Source: Kitasatospora phosalacinea (GTDB lineage: Bacteria; Actinomycetota; Actinomycetes; Streptomycetales; Streptomycetaceae). From it: a stretch of 64,000 nucleotides of DNA. The DNA is taken from contig NZ_JNYE01000017.1 of the NCBI RefSeq assembly GCF_000717185.1, forward strand, positions 23,889 through 87,888, given 5' to 3'. How positions within the stretch are numbered: the first letter of the stretch is position 1; each line of letters begins with the position of its first letter. Below are positions 1-9,490 of the stretch, piece by piece. The notes under the pieces were generated by a model. It was not told the origin of the DNA, did no database searches, and saw only the letters and a list, made by a program, of their open reading frames with translations. The translations under genes and the position numbers were made by a program.

Positions 1-644
1 CGGCGGTCCAGCGACCAGCCGGCCTGGTTCAGCAGCACGTGCCGGACCAGCGAGTAGCCGTTGGAGTGCAGGCCGGAGGCGGCCATCGCGATCACCACGT
101 CGCCCGCCCGGACGCGGTCCGGGCCGAGCAGCTCGTCGGCCTCGACCACGCCGGTGCCCGCGCCCGCGACGTCGTAGTCGTCCGGCCCGAGCAGGCCCGG
201 GTGCTCGGCGGTCTCGCCGCCGACCAGCGCGCAGCCGGCCAGCGTGCAGCCCTCGGCGATGCCCTTGACGATCGCGGCGACCCGCTCCGGGACGACCTTG
301 CCGACGCAGATGTAGTCGGTCATGAACAGCGGCTCGGCGCCGCACACCACCAGGTCGTCGACGACCATGGCGACCAGGTCGTGGCCGATGGTGTCGTGCT
401 TGTCCATGGCCTGGGCGATGGCCACCTTGGTGCCGACGCCGTCGGTGGCGGTGGCCAGCAGCGGGCGCTCGTAGCGCTTGAAGGCGGAGGCGTCGAACAG
501 TCCGGCGAAGCCGCCGAGCCCGCCGACCACCTCGGGCCGGTTGCTCTTCTTCACCCACTGCTTCATCAGCTCGACGGCACGGTCGCCGGCCTCGATGTCG
601 ACACCCGCGGCGGCGTAGGTCGCCCCGGTCTCGTTGCTGGTCAC
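1..644 (-). CDS. purM: Phosphoribosylformylglycinamidine cyclo-ligase, partial (C-terminus outside window)
   Basis: PurM (AIR synthetase) closes the imidazole ring in the fifth step of de novo purine synthesis, using ATP. About 214 N-terminal residues are visible, running off the left edge. Recognisable family stretches are TYAAAGVDI near the start, [43 protein letters not shown] and [15 protein letters not shown] chose the GTG at 644 (reading [14 protein letters not shown]) because it gives the expected N-terminus and has an AAAGGG-like ribosome site just upstream. It lies 68 bp downstream of purF on the same strand, so the two are probably cotranscribed purF-purM, the usual actinomycete order. 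Family assignment is secure. Confidence 0.96.
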   Translation of the reverse strand, partial: MTSNETGATYAAAGVDIEAGDRAVELMKQWVKKSNRPEVVGGLGGFAGLFDASAFKRYERPLLATATDGVGTKVAIAQAMDKHDTIGHDLVAMVVDDLVVCGAEPLFMTDYICVGKVVPERVAAIVKGIAEGCTLAGCALVGGETAEHPGLLGPDDYDVAGAGTGVVEADELLGPDRVRAGDVVIAMAASGLHSNGYSLVRHVLLNQAGWSLDR

Positions 645-712
645 TTGATGTGGCCCTTTCGAAGTGGTGGTACCGCCGCCCCCGGCGCCCGGGCCGGGGG
701 CGGTGCGCACGG

Positions 713-2293
713 TTACGGGCGGCGCAGCGCGTCCGCCGCGCCGGCGCCACCCAGCAGCGACTGCACGCCGTCGAGGTCGCTGGTCTGCTTGCTCCCGCGG
801 ACGGGCTGCTTGGCCTGGCCGCCCGCGATCTCGGCCTCGAGCAGCAGCTTGCCGAGCAGCGCCGGGTCGGGCAGCTCCATCGGGTACTCGCCGTCGAAGC
901 AGGCCCGGCAGAGCTGGTCCTTGGGCTGCTTGGTGGCCTCGATCATCCCGTCGATGGAGATGTAGGCCAGCGAGTCGGCGCCCAGCGAGCGGCCGATCTC
1001 GTCGACCGACAGGCCGTTGGCGATCAGCTCGGCGCGGGTGGCGAAGTCGATGCCGAAGAAGCACGGCCACTTCACCGGCGGCGAGGAGATCCGGATGTGG
1101 ACCTCGGCCGCCCCGGCCTCGCGGAGCATCCGGACCAGCGCGCGCTGGGTGTTGCCGCGGACGATCGAGTCGTCCACGACCACCAGGCGCTTGCCCCGGA
1201 TGACCTCCTTGAGCGGGTTCAGCTTGAGCCGGATGCCGAGCTGGCGGATGGTCTGGTTCGGCTGGATGAAGGTGCGGCCCACGTAGGCGTTCTTCACCAG
1301 GCCGGAGCCGAACGGGATGCCGCTGGCCTCGGCGTAGCCGATCGCGGCGGGGGTGCCGGACTCCGGGGTCGCTATCACCAGGTCGGCCTCGACCGGGGCC
1401 TCGGCGGCCAGCCTGCGGCCCATCTCCACCCGGGAGAGGTGCACGTTGCGGCCGGAGATGGTGGTGTCCGGGCGGGCCAGGTAGACGTACTCGAAGACGC
1501 AGCCCTTGGGCTTGGCCTCGGCGAAGCGCGAGGTGCGCATGCCGTTCTCGTCGATGGCGATCAGCTCGCCGGGCTCCACCTCGCGGATGAAGCTGGCGCC
1601 GACGATGTCGAGGGCAGAGGTCTCGGAGGCCACCACCCAGCCGCGCTCGATCCGGCCGAGCACCAGCGGGCGGATGCCCTGCGGGTCGCGGGCGGCGTAG
1701 AGCGTGTGCTCGTCCATGAAGACCAGCGAGAAGGCGCCCTTGACGTCCGGCAGGACCTTGCGGGCCGTCTCCTCTATGGTCAGGTCCGGGTGGCCGGCCA
1801 GCAGGGCGGTCAGCAGGTCGGTGTCGTTGGTGGCCGCGGTCCGGCCGGAGCGGGAGACGTGCTCCTCGCCCGGCAGTTCGGCGACCTTCGCCGCGAGTTC
1901 GGCGGTGTTGACCAGGTTTCCGTTGTGGCCGAGGGCCAGCGAGCCGTGGACGGTCGCGCGGAAGGTCGGCTGGGCGTTCTCCCAGACCGAGGACCCGGTG
2001 GTCGAGTAGCGGGCATGTCCGACGGCGATATGCCCGTGCAGCGACCCCAGGGAGGTCTCGTCGAAGACCTGGGAGACGAGTCCCATGTCCTTGAAGACGA
2101 GAATCTGGGAGCCGTTGCTCACTGCGATGCCCGCGGATTCCTGTCCGCGGTGCTGCAGGGCATAGAGGCCGAAGTACGTGAGCTTCGCGACCTCTTCGCC
2201 GGGAGCCCAGACACCGAAGACGCCGCAAGCGTCCTGGGGGCCCTTCTCGCCGGGGAGGAGGTCGTGGTTGAGTCGTCCGTCACCACGTGGCAC
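713..2293 (-). CDS. purF: Amidophosphoribosyltransferase
   Basis: PurF makes phosphoribosylamine from PRPP and glutamine, the committed step of purine synthesis. The 526-residue protein has a short propeptide followed by the Ntn-hydrolase glutaminase domain. The catalytic Cys is residue 23 in [10 protein letters not shown], exposed when the propeptide is removed. The C-terminal phosphoribosyltransferase domain carries the PRPP loop [12 protein letters not shown]. Further cysteines (for example WPCFFGID and [11 protein letters not shown]) fit the Fe-S-containing Bacillus-type enzyme. The GTG start at 2293 lies 7 bases below a TAGACT -10 box, so the mRNA is probably leaderless or nearly so. It is followed by purM. 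The C-terminal tail past LLEAEIAGG is long and low-complexity, as in other actinomycetes. Confidence 0.97.
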   Translation of the reverse strand: MPRGDGRLNHDLLPGEKGPQDACGVFGVWAPGEEVAKLTYFGLYALQHRGQESAGIAVSNGSQILVFKDMGLVSQVFDETSLGSLHGHIAVGHARYSTTGSSVWENAQPTFRATVHGSLALGHNGNLVNTAELAAKVAELPGEEHVSRSGRTAATNDTDLLTALLAGHPDLTIEETARKVLPDVKGAFSLVFMDEHTLYAARDPQGIRPLVLGRIERGWVVASETSALDIVGASFIREVEPGELIAIDENGMRTSRFAEAKPKGCVFEYVYLARPDTTISGRNVHLSRVEMGRRLAAEAPVEADLVIATPESGTPAAIGYAEASGIPFGSGLVKNAYVGRTFIQPNQTIRQLGIRLKLNPLKEVIRGKRLVVVDDSIVRGNTQRALVRMLREAGAAEVHIRISSPPVKWPCFFGIDFATRAELIANGLSVDEIGRSLGADSLAYISIDGMIEATKQPKDQLCRACFDGEYPMELPDPALLGKLLLEAEIAGGQAKQPVRGSKQTSDLDGVQSLLGGAGAADALRRP

Positions 2294-2300
2294 GTCTCCG

Positions 2301-2306
2301 AGTCTA
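2301..2306 (-). promoter_or_regulatory. purF: -10 box of purF, probable leaderless promoter
   Basis: On the minus strand TAGACT is followed by 7 bases and the purF GTG. With the last T at -7, transcription would start one base before the start codon. No convincing -35 box was located. Confidence 0.5.
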
Positions 2307-2488
2307 GGGCAGCCGGGGCGAACGGCCTGATGGCAGCCTCCTGGTACGCGCGTAGATACCGCCTCTTACCAGCTTTCCGCACCTCGGGGGGCCGCCTTCA
2401 CGCCCTTGTCATCAGGCCTTCGCGCGCCGGACGGGCGGGCGAACGTGAGCCTGCTCACCCTGGGTGACCGGGGGCCCGGGGCGACCGC

Positions 2489-3304
2489 TCAGGCGGCGGG
2501 CAGCAGCAGCCGCCAGGACGCCGGGCGGACCGTCCAGGTGCGGTGCCGGACCGGGCCGACCGGGCAGCCGTCGGCCTCGTAGCCGAAGTCGCGCCCGACG
2601 ACGGTGAGCAGGACGGCCCGGTGGCGCTGCGGGCGGCCGTCGAGGTCCAGGGCGAGCTCCATCGCGCCGTCGACCATCGCCACCCGCAGGTGGCGGACCC
2701 GCTGGTGGACGTCGACCAGCAGGCGGCCGTCGGCCTCGATCCGCAGTTCCTCCGGGTCGGTGGGGCTCGCCTGCTCGGCCGCAGCCAGTTTCGCCCATAG
2801 CGAACGCCAACCACCTGTCCGGCCCTGGCGCGGCCCGGTGAAGCGCACTTCGGCCAGCACCACGCCGCCGCCGTCGTCCAGCAGCAGGTCCAGCCGCCGG
2901 GCCGCGCCGCCCAGCACCGCCCGGGCCGCCGCGACCGGCTCGGCGGGCACCCCGAGCAGCCGGGCGGTGGCGGTGGCCACCGGACCGCCGACCGGGACGA
3001 GGCCCACCGGGCCGGCGTCCAGCTCGCGCTGCCGGTGCAGGGCCTGCAGCACCCGCTGCAACGCCTGGTCGGAGCCGATCACCACGGCCCGCCGCCGCCC
3101 CCGGTGGGCGAGCACCCGGTCCAGCTCGGACGGACTCTCCGGCAGGGCGACCTTCACGTCGGCGCCGCCGCACAGCACGTCCTTGGCGATCCGCACCGAC
3201 TCGCCGTCGGCCTCCCGGGCCGACGGGTCGAGCAGCACCAGCAGCGGCTCGGGACCCCCGGTGTCGTCCGGGGGGCGGGATACGGGCGTGGACAGCGACG
3301 ACAC
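2489..3304 (-). CDS. Diacylglycerol kinase catalytic-domain-like protein lacking the GGDGT motif
   Basis: This 271-residue protein resembles the lipid-kinase (DAGK/YegS) fold: an N-terminal LLVLLDPSA strand, then a nucleotide-binding-like segment and a beta-rich C-terminal half ending in WRLLLPAA. The canonical GGDGT phosphate loop is replaced by VVIGSDQALQ, and the usual P-x-GTGND stretch by LVPVGGPVATATARLLG, so kinase activity is doubtful. The GTG start at 3304 follows an AGGAAGGA ribosome site. It diverges from purA with about 126 bp between the two starts, and an actinomycete purA neighbourhood often carries such a gene (recalled, not checked). A long overlapping minus-strand frame opposite purA is a shadow, so the start was placed here. 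Function is unknown; a lipid-binding or regulatory relic is possible. Confidence 0.7.
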   Translation of the reverse strand: MSSLSTPVSRPPDDTGGPEPLLVLLDPSAREADGESVRIAKDVLCGGADVKVALPESPSELDRVLAHRGRRRAVVIGSDQALQRVLQALHRQRELDAGPVGLVPVGGPVATATARLLGVPAEPVAAARAVLGGAARRLDLLLDDGGGVVLAEVRFTGPRQGRTGGWRSLWAKLAAAEQASPTDPEELRIEADGRLLVDVHQRVRHLRVAMVDGAMELALDLDGRPQRHRAVLLTVVGRDFGYEADGCPVGPVRHRTWTVRPASWRLLLPAA

Positions 3305-3325
3305 GACCGGTCCTTCCTCAGGTAA

Positions 3326-4714
<1,389 letters not shown>

Positions 4715-4721
4715 GGCGCCC

Positions 4722-4765
4722 GCGAAAGGCCCGGCCCCCTCCCGAGGGGTGGCCGGGCCTTTCGC
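4722..4765 (+). terminator. Intrinsic-type terminator after purA
   Basis: A perfect 15-bp inverted repeat (gcgaaaggcccggcc at 4722-4736 against 4751-4765) begins 8 bases after the purA stop. The right arm ends in a short T-rich stretch (cctttcgc), typical of high-GC terminators. Confidence 0.85.
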
Positions 4766-4776
4766 ACACCCGGGAC

Positions 4777-4829
4777 GGTTTGCACTAGTGCGAACCGGCC
4801 TTGCTACTGGTGCAATGCGGCCCTACGGT
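4777..4829 (+). promoter_or_regulatory. Palindromic operator and leaderless promoter of the GNAT gene
   Basis: Positions 4777-4796 form a 20-bp palindrome, ggtttgcact/agtgcgaacc, with a single mismatched pair. Downstream, TTGCTA at 4801-4806 and TACGGT at 4824-4829 are separated by 17 bases and make a plausible -35/-10 pair. The start codon at 4837 lies 7 bases below the -10, so the mRNA should be leaderless. The palindrome would sit just upstream of the -35. Confidence 0.5.
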
Positions 4830-4836
4830 GGGGCGC

Positions 4837-5430
4837 ATGACCGCGAAGCTGCCCGCACCCGTCGTCCTCACCGGCCGCCACGTCCGCCTGGAACCGCTGA
4901 CCCGCGCCCACGTCCCCGACCTGTTCGCGGCCGGCGGCGGGGACGAGGAGGTGTGGCGGTGGATCCCCGTGCACACGCCGCGCACCGAGGCGGACATGGC
5001 GCAGGTCGTCGACGCCCGGCTCGCCGACCGGGCCTGCACGCCGTTCGCGGTGGTCGCCGCGGAGAGCGGGCGGGCGGTCGGGGTGAGCTGCTACTTCGAC
5101 GCCAGCGCCGCGGAGGAGCAGCTGGAGATCGGCGGCACCTGGTACGGCCGCGCGGTGTGGCGGACGGCGGTCAACACCGAGGCCAAGCTGCTGCTGCTCG
5201 CGCACGCCTTCGAGGACCTCGGCATGGGCCGGGTCTGCTGGAAGACCGACCACCTCAACGAGCGCTCGCAGAACGCGATCCGGCGGCTCGGCGCCTCCTA
5301 CGAGGGCACCTTCCGGCGCGCCAAGCGGCGGCCGGACGGCAGCTGGCGCGACAGCGTGTACTTCTCGATGCTGGCCGACGAGTGGCCCGCGGCCAGGGCC
5401 CGGCTCACCGAGCGGCTGGCGGCGGGCTGA
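4837..5430 (+). CDS. GNAT-family N-acetyltransferase (RimJ/RimL type)
   Basis: The 197-residue protein begins LTGRHVRLEPLTRAHV, the standard opening of RimJ/RimL-like acetyltransferases, and contains EIGGTWYGRAVWRTAVNTEAK and KTDHLNERSQNAIRRLGA, the region that binds acetyl-CoA and the substrate in Acetyltransf_3 proteins. It transfers an acetyl group from acetyl-CoA to an amine, but the substrate cannot be told from sequence. I chose the ATG at 4837 rather than the longer TTG frame at 4801 because a -10 box sits 7 bases ahead of it. The gene converges on the DUF350 gene with 18 bp between stops. Confidence 0.85.
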   Translation: MTAKLPAPVVLTGRHVRLEPLTRAHVPDLFAAGGGDEEVWRWIPVHTPRTEADMAQVVDARLADRACTPFAVVAAESGRAVGVSCYFDASAAEEQLEIGGTWYGRAVWRTAVNTEAKLLLLAHAFEDLGMGRVCWKTDHLNERSQNAIRRLGASYEGTFRRAKRRPDGSWRDSVYFSMLADEWPAARARLTERLAAG

Positions 5431-5448
5431 ACTCCCGCGCGGGGCGGG

Positions 5449-5871
5449 TCAGTAGATGGCGGCGGAGACGATCGCCGCCACGGCCAGGTTGGTGGAGGCG
5501 GTCACCCAGACCGCCGGGTGCGGCTCGGGGTCGACCAGCAGTTCGCCCAGCTTGCCCGGGGTGACCAGGTCCAGCACCCAGAACGACACGGCCATCAGCA
5601 GCAGGCCGAACAGGCCGAACACGGCGGCCGCGACCAGGCCCTTCACGAACTCCTGGTAGGTCGACATCACCGCGGTGAACACGATCGCGCCGATCGCCAG
5701 CAGCGCCGAGCTGAGCACCGCGGCCGCGTTGCGGTTGCGCTCGACCCAGATCTGGTGCCCCAGCCGGCCGGGCGTCAGCGCGTCCACCAGCAGCACCCCG
5801 AGCAGCAGCAGCACCAGGCCGACCGCTCCGTACGCCGCCGCGTACCCCAGCTGGTGAAGGATGTCGTCCAT
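5449..5871 (-). CDS. DUF350 family membrane protein
   Basis: A 140-residue integral membrane protein with four hydrophobic segments and the repeated DUF350 pattern (LVDALTPGRLGHQIWVERN and WVLDLVTPGKLGELLV). Function is not established; relatives occur beside envelope and stress genes. The ATG at 5871 is preceded by GGAGGGG, which decides the start over the longer frame to 5937. It may share a transcript with the LURP-one gene 93 bp upstream on the same strand. Confidence 0.82.
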   Translation of the reverse strand: MDDILHQLGYAAAYGAVGLVLLLLGVLLVDALTPGRLGHQIWVERNRNAAAVLSSALLAIGAIVFTAVMSTYQEFVKGLVAAAVFGLFGLLLMAVSFWVLDLVTPGKLGELLVDPEPHPAVWVTASTNLAVAAIVSAAIY

Positions 5872-5964
5872 CCGCTCCGCCCCTCCTGCCCGTCCGCTCG
5901 CCGGCCCCGTGCCGAGGACCGGCACAACATAGCGCACGGGGCGGGCGCGGGCGGGGGCCGTGCC

Positions 5965-6456
5965 TCAGTCGTTGTGCTCGACCAGGCGGTCCAGGCAGAC
6001 CGCGATCGCGATCATCAGCGGGACGTCGACGCCGTCCTCGACCTCCACGCCGTAGGTGTCGCGGATCCGGAACCACTTGCGGGAGATCTCGGCGAGGCGG
6101 CGGCCGTCGCCCTTGACGGTGTACTCCTTGTCGATCAGGTCGCCGTGCACCTCGTACTCGCCGCCCGCCTCCAGCTCCACGTGGTACTTGTCGTGGAACG
6201 GGGTGAACAGCTTCTTGCGGACGGTCGCGACCACGTCCCCGTCCGCGTTCTCGATCTTCATCGCGTCGCGGACGGTCAGCACCTTCTCCCGGACGGTGGC
6301 GACCGTGTTGCCCCCGGTGTCCTGCAGCTCGAAGGTGTCGCGGACGCGCAGCACCTTGCCGTCCACCAGGAACGCCTTCTCGCCGTGCTCGTCCTCGACC
6401 CAGTAGTCGTCGCCGACCGCGAAGAGGCGCTCCTTGACCACGAACTTCCGACCCAT
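5965..6456 (-). CDS. LURP-one-related (DUF567 / tubby-like) protein
   Basis: A 163-residue protein with the DUF567 pattern of beta-hairpins: YWVEDEHGEKAFLVDGK, then KVLTVRDAMKIENADGD and WFRIRDTYGVEVE, with a hydrophobic C-terminal helix (VPLMIAIAVCLDRLVEH). Family members have a tubby-like beta-barrel around one helix and may bind membrane lipid or act as scaffolds. No enzyme activity is indicated. Start at the ATG 6456, giving MGRKFVVKERLF. It is upstream of the DUF350 gene on the same strand. Confidence 0.85.
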   Translation of the reverse strand: MGRKFVVKERLFAVGDDYWVEDEHGEKAFLVDGKVLRVRDTFELQDTGGNTVATVREKVLTVRDAMKIENADGDVVATVRKKLFTPFHDKYHVELEAGGEYEVHGDLIDKEYTVKGDGRRLAEISRKWFRIRDTYGVEVEDGVDVPLMIAIAVCLDRLVEHND

Positions 6457-6524
6457 GTCCCCGACTCCCTCGCATCCCTGTCCGGCCCGCTGCCGGGCGG
6501 CACCCGACATGGTGCCACCGGCCG

Positions 6525-7313
6525 CTACGTCAAGTCCCACAACAGGCGGTAGTAGGCGAGGCGTTCGGCGTCCGGTTCGACGCCGTACGCCTCCAGCAGG
6601 GGGCGCTCCCAGCCCGGGCCGTAGTTCCACACCGTGCTCCAGGTCGCCACCGCCAGGTCCGCCCAGCGGTCGGCCGTCCCGATCGCGCCCAGGTCCACGT
6701 GCCCGGACGGGCGGCCGTCGTCGCCCACCAGGGTGTTGGGCGCGCAGGCGTCCCCGTGGCAGACCACCTCGACGTCGACCGGCGGCGGGTCGGCGAGCAC
6801 CGCCAGCGCCCGCTCCACGGTGCCGTGGTGGCGCACGTCCTCGTGCCAGTCCGCCGGGTCGCGGCGCAGCGCGACCGCCCGGGCGACCCGGCCCGGCGCC
6901 GACCAGTCGTACGGGCACCGCGCCACCGGCAGCGCCTCGTGGAAGGCCCGCAGGCCCGCGCCGACCGCCCGCACCGCCGTCGCCGGATCCCGCTTCCACA
7001 CCTCGTCCACGGCCGAACGCCCCGGCAGCCCGGCCGTCAGCAGCCAGCGGCCCGCCCCGTCGCCGCCCAGCGCCAGCACCTCCGGGACGGTGGTGAACCG
7101 GCCCGCCCAGCCCAGCCGCTCGGCCTCCGCCGCCAGGTCCGCCGGGCTGCCGGCCGGCGCCCACTTCACGAACCGCCGCCCCGGCCCGTCCCCGAGCCGG
7201 AACGTCACCCCGTGCAACTCGTTGCGCCACACCGCGGTGACCGGCTCGCCCGCGGCCAACTCGACGACGGCGGGCGGGACTTCGACGTCACCCTCCGGTA
7301 CGTACGCGATCAT
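6525..7313 (-). CDS. Aminoglycoside 3'-phosphotransferase-like kinase
   Basis: This 262-residue protein has the APH fold of small-molecule kinases. VCHGDACAPNTLV contains the catalytic HGDxxxxN loop and GHVDLGAIGTADRWADLA the metal-binding Asp, in the spacing of APH(3') enzymes. The N-lobe shows FVKWAP with the ATP-contacting Lys. It could inactivate an aminoglycoside or act on another metabolite; the sequence alone does not decide. The ATG at 7313 (MIAYVPEGDVEV) is preferred over the one 12 codons upstream because GGGCGG precedes it. A second APH-type kinase lies divergently at 7479. Confidence 0.8.
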   Translation of the reverse strand: MIAYVPEGDVEVPPAVVELAAGEPVTAVWRNELHGVTFRLGDGPGRRFVKWAPAGSPADLAAEAERLGWAGRFTTVPEVLALGGDGAGRWLLTAGLPGRSAVDEVWKRDPATAVRAVGAGLRAFHEALPVARCPYDWSAPGRVARAVALRRDPADWHEDVRHHGTVERALAVLADPPPVDVEVVCHGDACAPNTLVGDDGRPSGHVDLGAIGTADRWADLAVATWSTVWNYGPGWERPLLEAYGVEPDAERLAYYRLLWDLT

Positions 7314-7348
7314 CCGCCCATTGTCGCCCGGCCGGCGGCCGGGCGTCA

Positions 7349-7422
7349 CCCGGGTTTCCGGCGCCGCCCGGGTTTCCGGCGCCGCCCGGGGTTCCGGCGG
7401 GAACCCGGGGTTCCGGCGGGAA
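7349..7422. repeat. Four tandem 18-bp repeats between two kinase genes
   Basis: Four head-to-tail copies of about 18 bp (unit cccgggtttccggcgccg, later copies cccggggttccggcggga) fill the gap between the two divergent kinase genes. The first two copies are identical; the last two share their own variant. They overlap no convincing gene. Confidence 0.8.
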
Positions 7423-7478
7423 CCGGTCCGGGCCCCGGGACGTACTACCGGCTACCAGCACGGAGAACGGGGGAGCAC

Positions 7479-8243
7479 GTGCCCGAAGGCGCCCGCCACC
7501 TACCGCCGGAACCGGACGGACCGCCCGGCGAGCTGATCGGCACCGGCCGCACCGCCGACGTCTACGCACTGCCCGACGGCCGGGTGCTGCGCCGCTACCG
7601 CACCGGGGCCGACGCCCGCGGCGAGGCCGCGCTGATGGCGCACCTCGCCGGGCACGGCTACCCCGTGCCCGCGGCGCGGCCCGGCGAACGGCCCACCGAC
7701 CTGCTGATGGAACGGCTGGACGGCCCGACCGTCGCGCAGGCCGTCACCACCGGCGCGCTCGCGCCCGACGCCGCCGGACGGCTGCTCGCCGACCTGCTCC
7801 GCCGCCTGCACGCCGTCCCGCCGCGCACCGCCGCCCGGCCCGGCGACCGGCTGCTCCACCTCGACCTGCACCCCGAGAACGTCCTGCTCACCGCCCGCGG
7901 ACCGGTCGTCATCGACTGGGCCACCGCCACCGAGGGCGACCCCGGGCTGGACGGCGCGATGAGCGCCCTCGTCCTCGCCCAGGCCCTGCTCGGCATGCCG
8001 CCCGAGTACGCCGGGGCCGCCCCCGCCATCCTGGTCCCCCTGCTGCGCGGCCTCCCCCCGCTCGGCACCCACCACCTCGCCGCCGCCCGCACCCGCCGCG
8101 CCGCCGACCCGGTGCTCGACGCCGCGGACCACGGGCGGCTGGACGCGGCCCTCGCCCTGGTCCGCGCCTGCGCGGCGGAGGCGGCGGCTCTGGCGGCGGC
8201 TCTGGCGGCGGAGGCGGAGGCGGAGGCGGGGGCGGCGGGGTAG
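7479..8243 (+). CDS. APH-family phosphotransferase
   Basis: A 254-residue kinase-like protein: LIGTGRTADVYALPDGRVLRRYR forms the glycine-rich ATP loop with candidate Lys/Arg, LLHLDLHPENVLL is the catalytic HxDxxxxN loop, and VVIDWATATEGDPGLD carries the metal Asp. Substrate is unknown. The GTG at 7479 follows GGGGGAG. The last 25 residues are an Ala/Glu-rich tail encoded by repeated ggcggc/gaggcg units, and its stop is 13 bp from the convergent membrane-protein stop. It diverges from the APH(3')-like gene across the 18-bp repeats. Confidence 0.82.
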   Translation: MPEGARHLPPEPDGPPGELIGTGRTADVYALPDGRVLRRYRTGADARGEAALMAHLAGHGYPVPAARPGERPTDLLMERLDGPTVAQAVTTGALAPDAAGRLLADLLRRLHAVPPRTAARPGDRLLHLDLHPENVLLTARGPVVIDWATATEGDPGLDGAMSALVLAQALLGMPPEYAGAAPAILVPLLRGLPPLGTHHLAAARTRRAADPVLDAADHGRLDAALALVRACAAEAAALAAALAAEAEAEAGAAG

Positions 8244-8255
8244 CGGGCGGGGTGG

Positions 8256-9422
8256 TCAGGCGCTCGCCGGTCCGGACGCGGCTACGGTTCCGGCTTCGGC
8301 GGCGGGTTCGGCTTCGGGTTCGGGTTCGACGGCAGGTTCGGGTTCGGCTTCGGCGAGCAGGTCGGTCAGGAACTCCAGCCGGGCGCTCGCCGGTCCGGTC
8401 CTGCGGGCCGCCGCCAGCGCGGTGCGGGCCTCCTCGGGGCGGCCCGCGCGGTGCAGGGCCAGGGCCAGGGTCGCGTACGCCATGCTGCGGCGCAGCGGAG
8501 GGCTGGCGACGGCGGAGGCCGAGCGGGCCTCGTCGATGGCCAGTCCGTTCCGGCCCAGGGCGAGTTCCTGCAGGGCGGTCAGGTCGCTGCCGGCGCGGAG
8601 TTCGCGCGGCAGGCGGCGGCCCGTGGCGTACGCGGGGCGGAAGGCCGCGCGGTCGGCGTCGGTGGCGGCGCCGGTCTCGTCCAGGTAGGCCAGCGCCCGG
8701 GCGTGCACCAGGGCCTCGGCAGGGAACCCGGATTCGACGGACTCCGCGGTCAGGTCGGCGAGTTCGCGGTAGCGGCCCTCGGCGAGCAGCACACTCAGCG
8801 TGGCCTCCCGGGTGCCGGGTCCCTCCGGGAGGGCGTCCAGCAGGCGGCGGGCCCCGGCGACGTCGCGCTGCAGCACCTCCGTCACCTCCTGCACCTCGGG
8901 GGCGACCGCGGAGGCCGCGGGCGTCGTGCGGTAGACGACCATCAGCACCGCCGGTCCCACCGATCCCGCCAGGCAGAGCACTGCGGCCGCCCGGCCGAAC
9001 TCCCCGCCCACCAGAGCGAGCAGCCCGGCGCCCAGGGCGGAGAGCGTCAGGTACGCCAGCAGGCCGGGCAGCAGTCCGCCCCTGGACGGCACGGTGCCCA
9101 ACGCGATCGGCCGCACCACCGGCAGCGGGACGCGGCGCAGCTGCCACCCGCTGTGCAGCCGCCGCGAGGTGAGCCAGGGGGCGCCCCTGCCGAACGACCA
9201 GCCGTCCGCCCGCAGCCCGAACCACCGTCCGGGCCCGGCCAGGTAGGCGGCCCACAGCAGGGCCGAGGCGTACGTCCCCGCCAGCACCCCCCACTCGGCC
9301 TCCCAGAGCGTGCCCGACGCGTTCCGTAGGTGCCAGCCGAGCAGCACCAGCAGCGCCGCCAGCAGGGCCGCCACCTGCGCCCGGGTGACCTGCTTCTCCC
9401 GCCGCCTCAATTCCTCGCTCAC
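8256..9422 (-). CDS. Membrane protein with TPR-like C-terminal region, paralogue 1
   Basis: A 388-residue protein of unknown function. Two N-terminal membrane segments are followed by a conserved YLAGPGRWFGLRADGWSFG stretch and two more membrane segments (around residues 130-180). A helical cytoplasmic half follows that looks like tetratricopeptide repeats (ARRLLDALPEGPGT, AEGRYRELADL, RSMAYATLALALHRAGRPEE), ending in an acidic EPEPEAEPAAEA tail. The next gene upstream is a close tandem duplicate, and long stretches of the C-terminal coding DNA are almost identical. I chose the GTG at 9422 (VSEELRRREKQ). No recognisable ribosome site precedes it. Confidence 0.7.
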   Translation of the reverse strand: MSEELRRREKQVTRAQVAALLAALLVLLGWHLRNASGTLWEAEWGVLAGTYASALLWAAYLAGPGRWFGLRADGWSFGRGAPWLTSRRLHSGWQLRRVPLPVVRPIALGTVPSRGGLLPGLLAYLTLSALGAGLLALVGGEFGRAAAVLCLAGSVGPAVLMVVYRTTPAASAVAPEVQEVTEVLQRDVAGARRLLDALPEGPGTREATLSVLLAEGRYRELADLTAESVESGFPAEALVHARALAYLDETGAATDADRAAFRPAYATGRRLPRELRAGSDLTALQELALGRNGLAIDEARSASAVASPPLRRSMAYATLALALHRAGRPEEARTALAAARRTGPASARLEFLTDLLAEAEPEPAVEPEPEAEPAAEAGTVAASGPASA

Positions 9423-9490
9423 GACGGAGGATCGTGCCAGAACCGTGCCCGTCCCGACAGCCGTTTCCGGGATCGTGCCCGGCCCCGACC

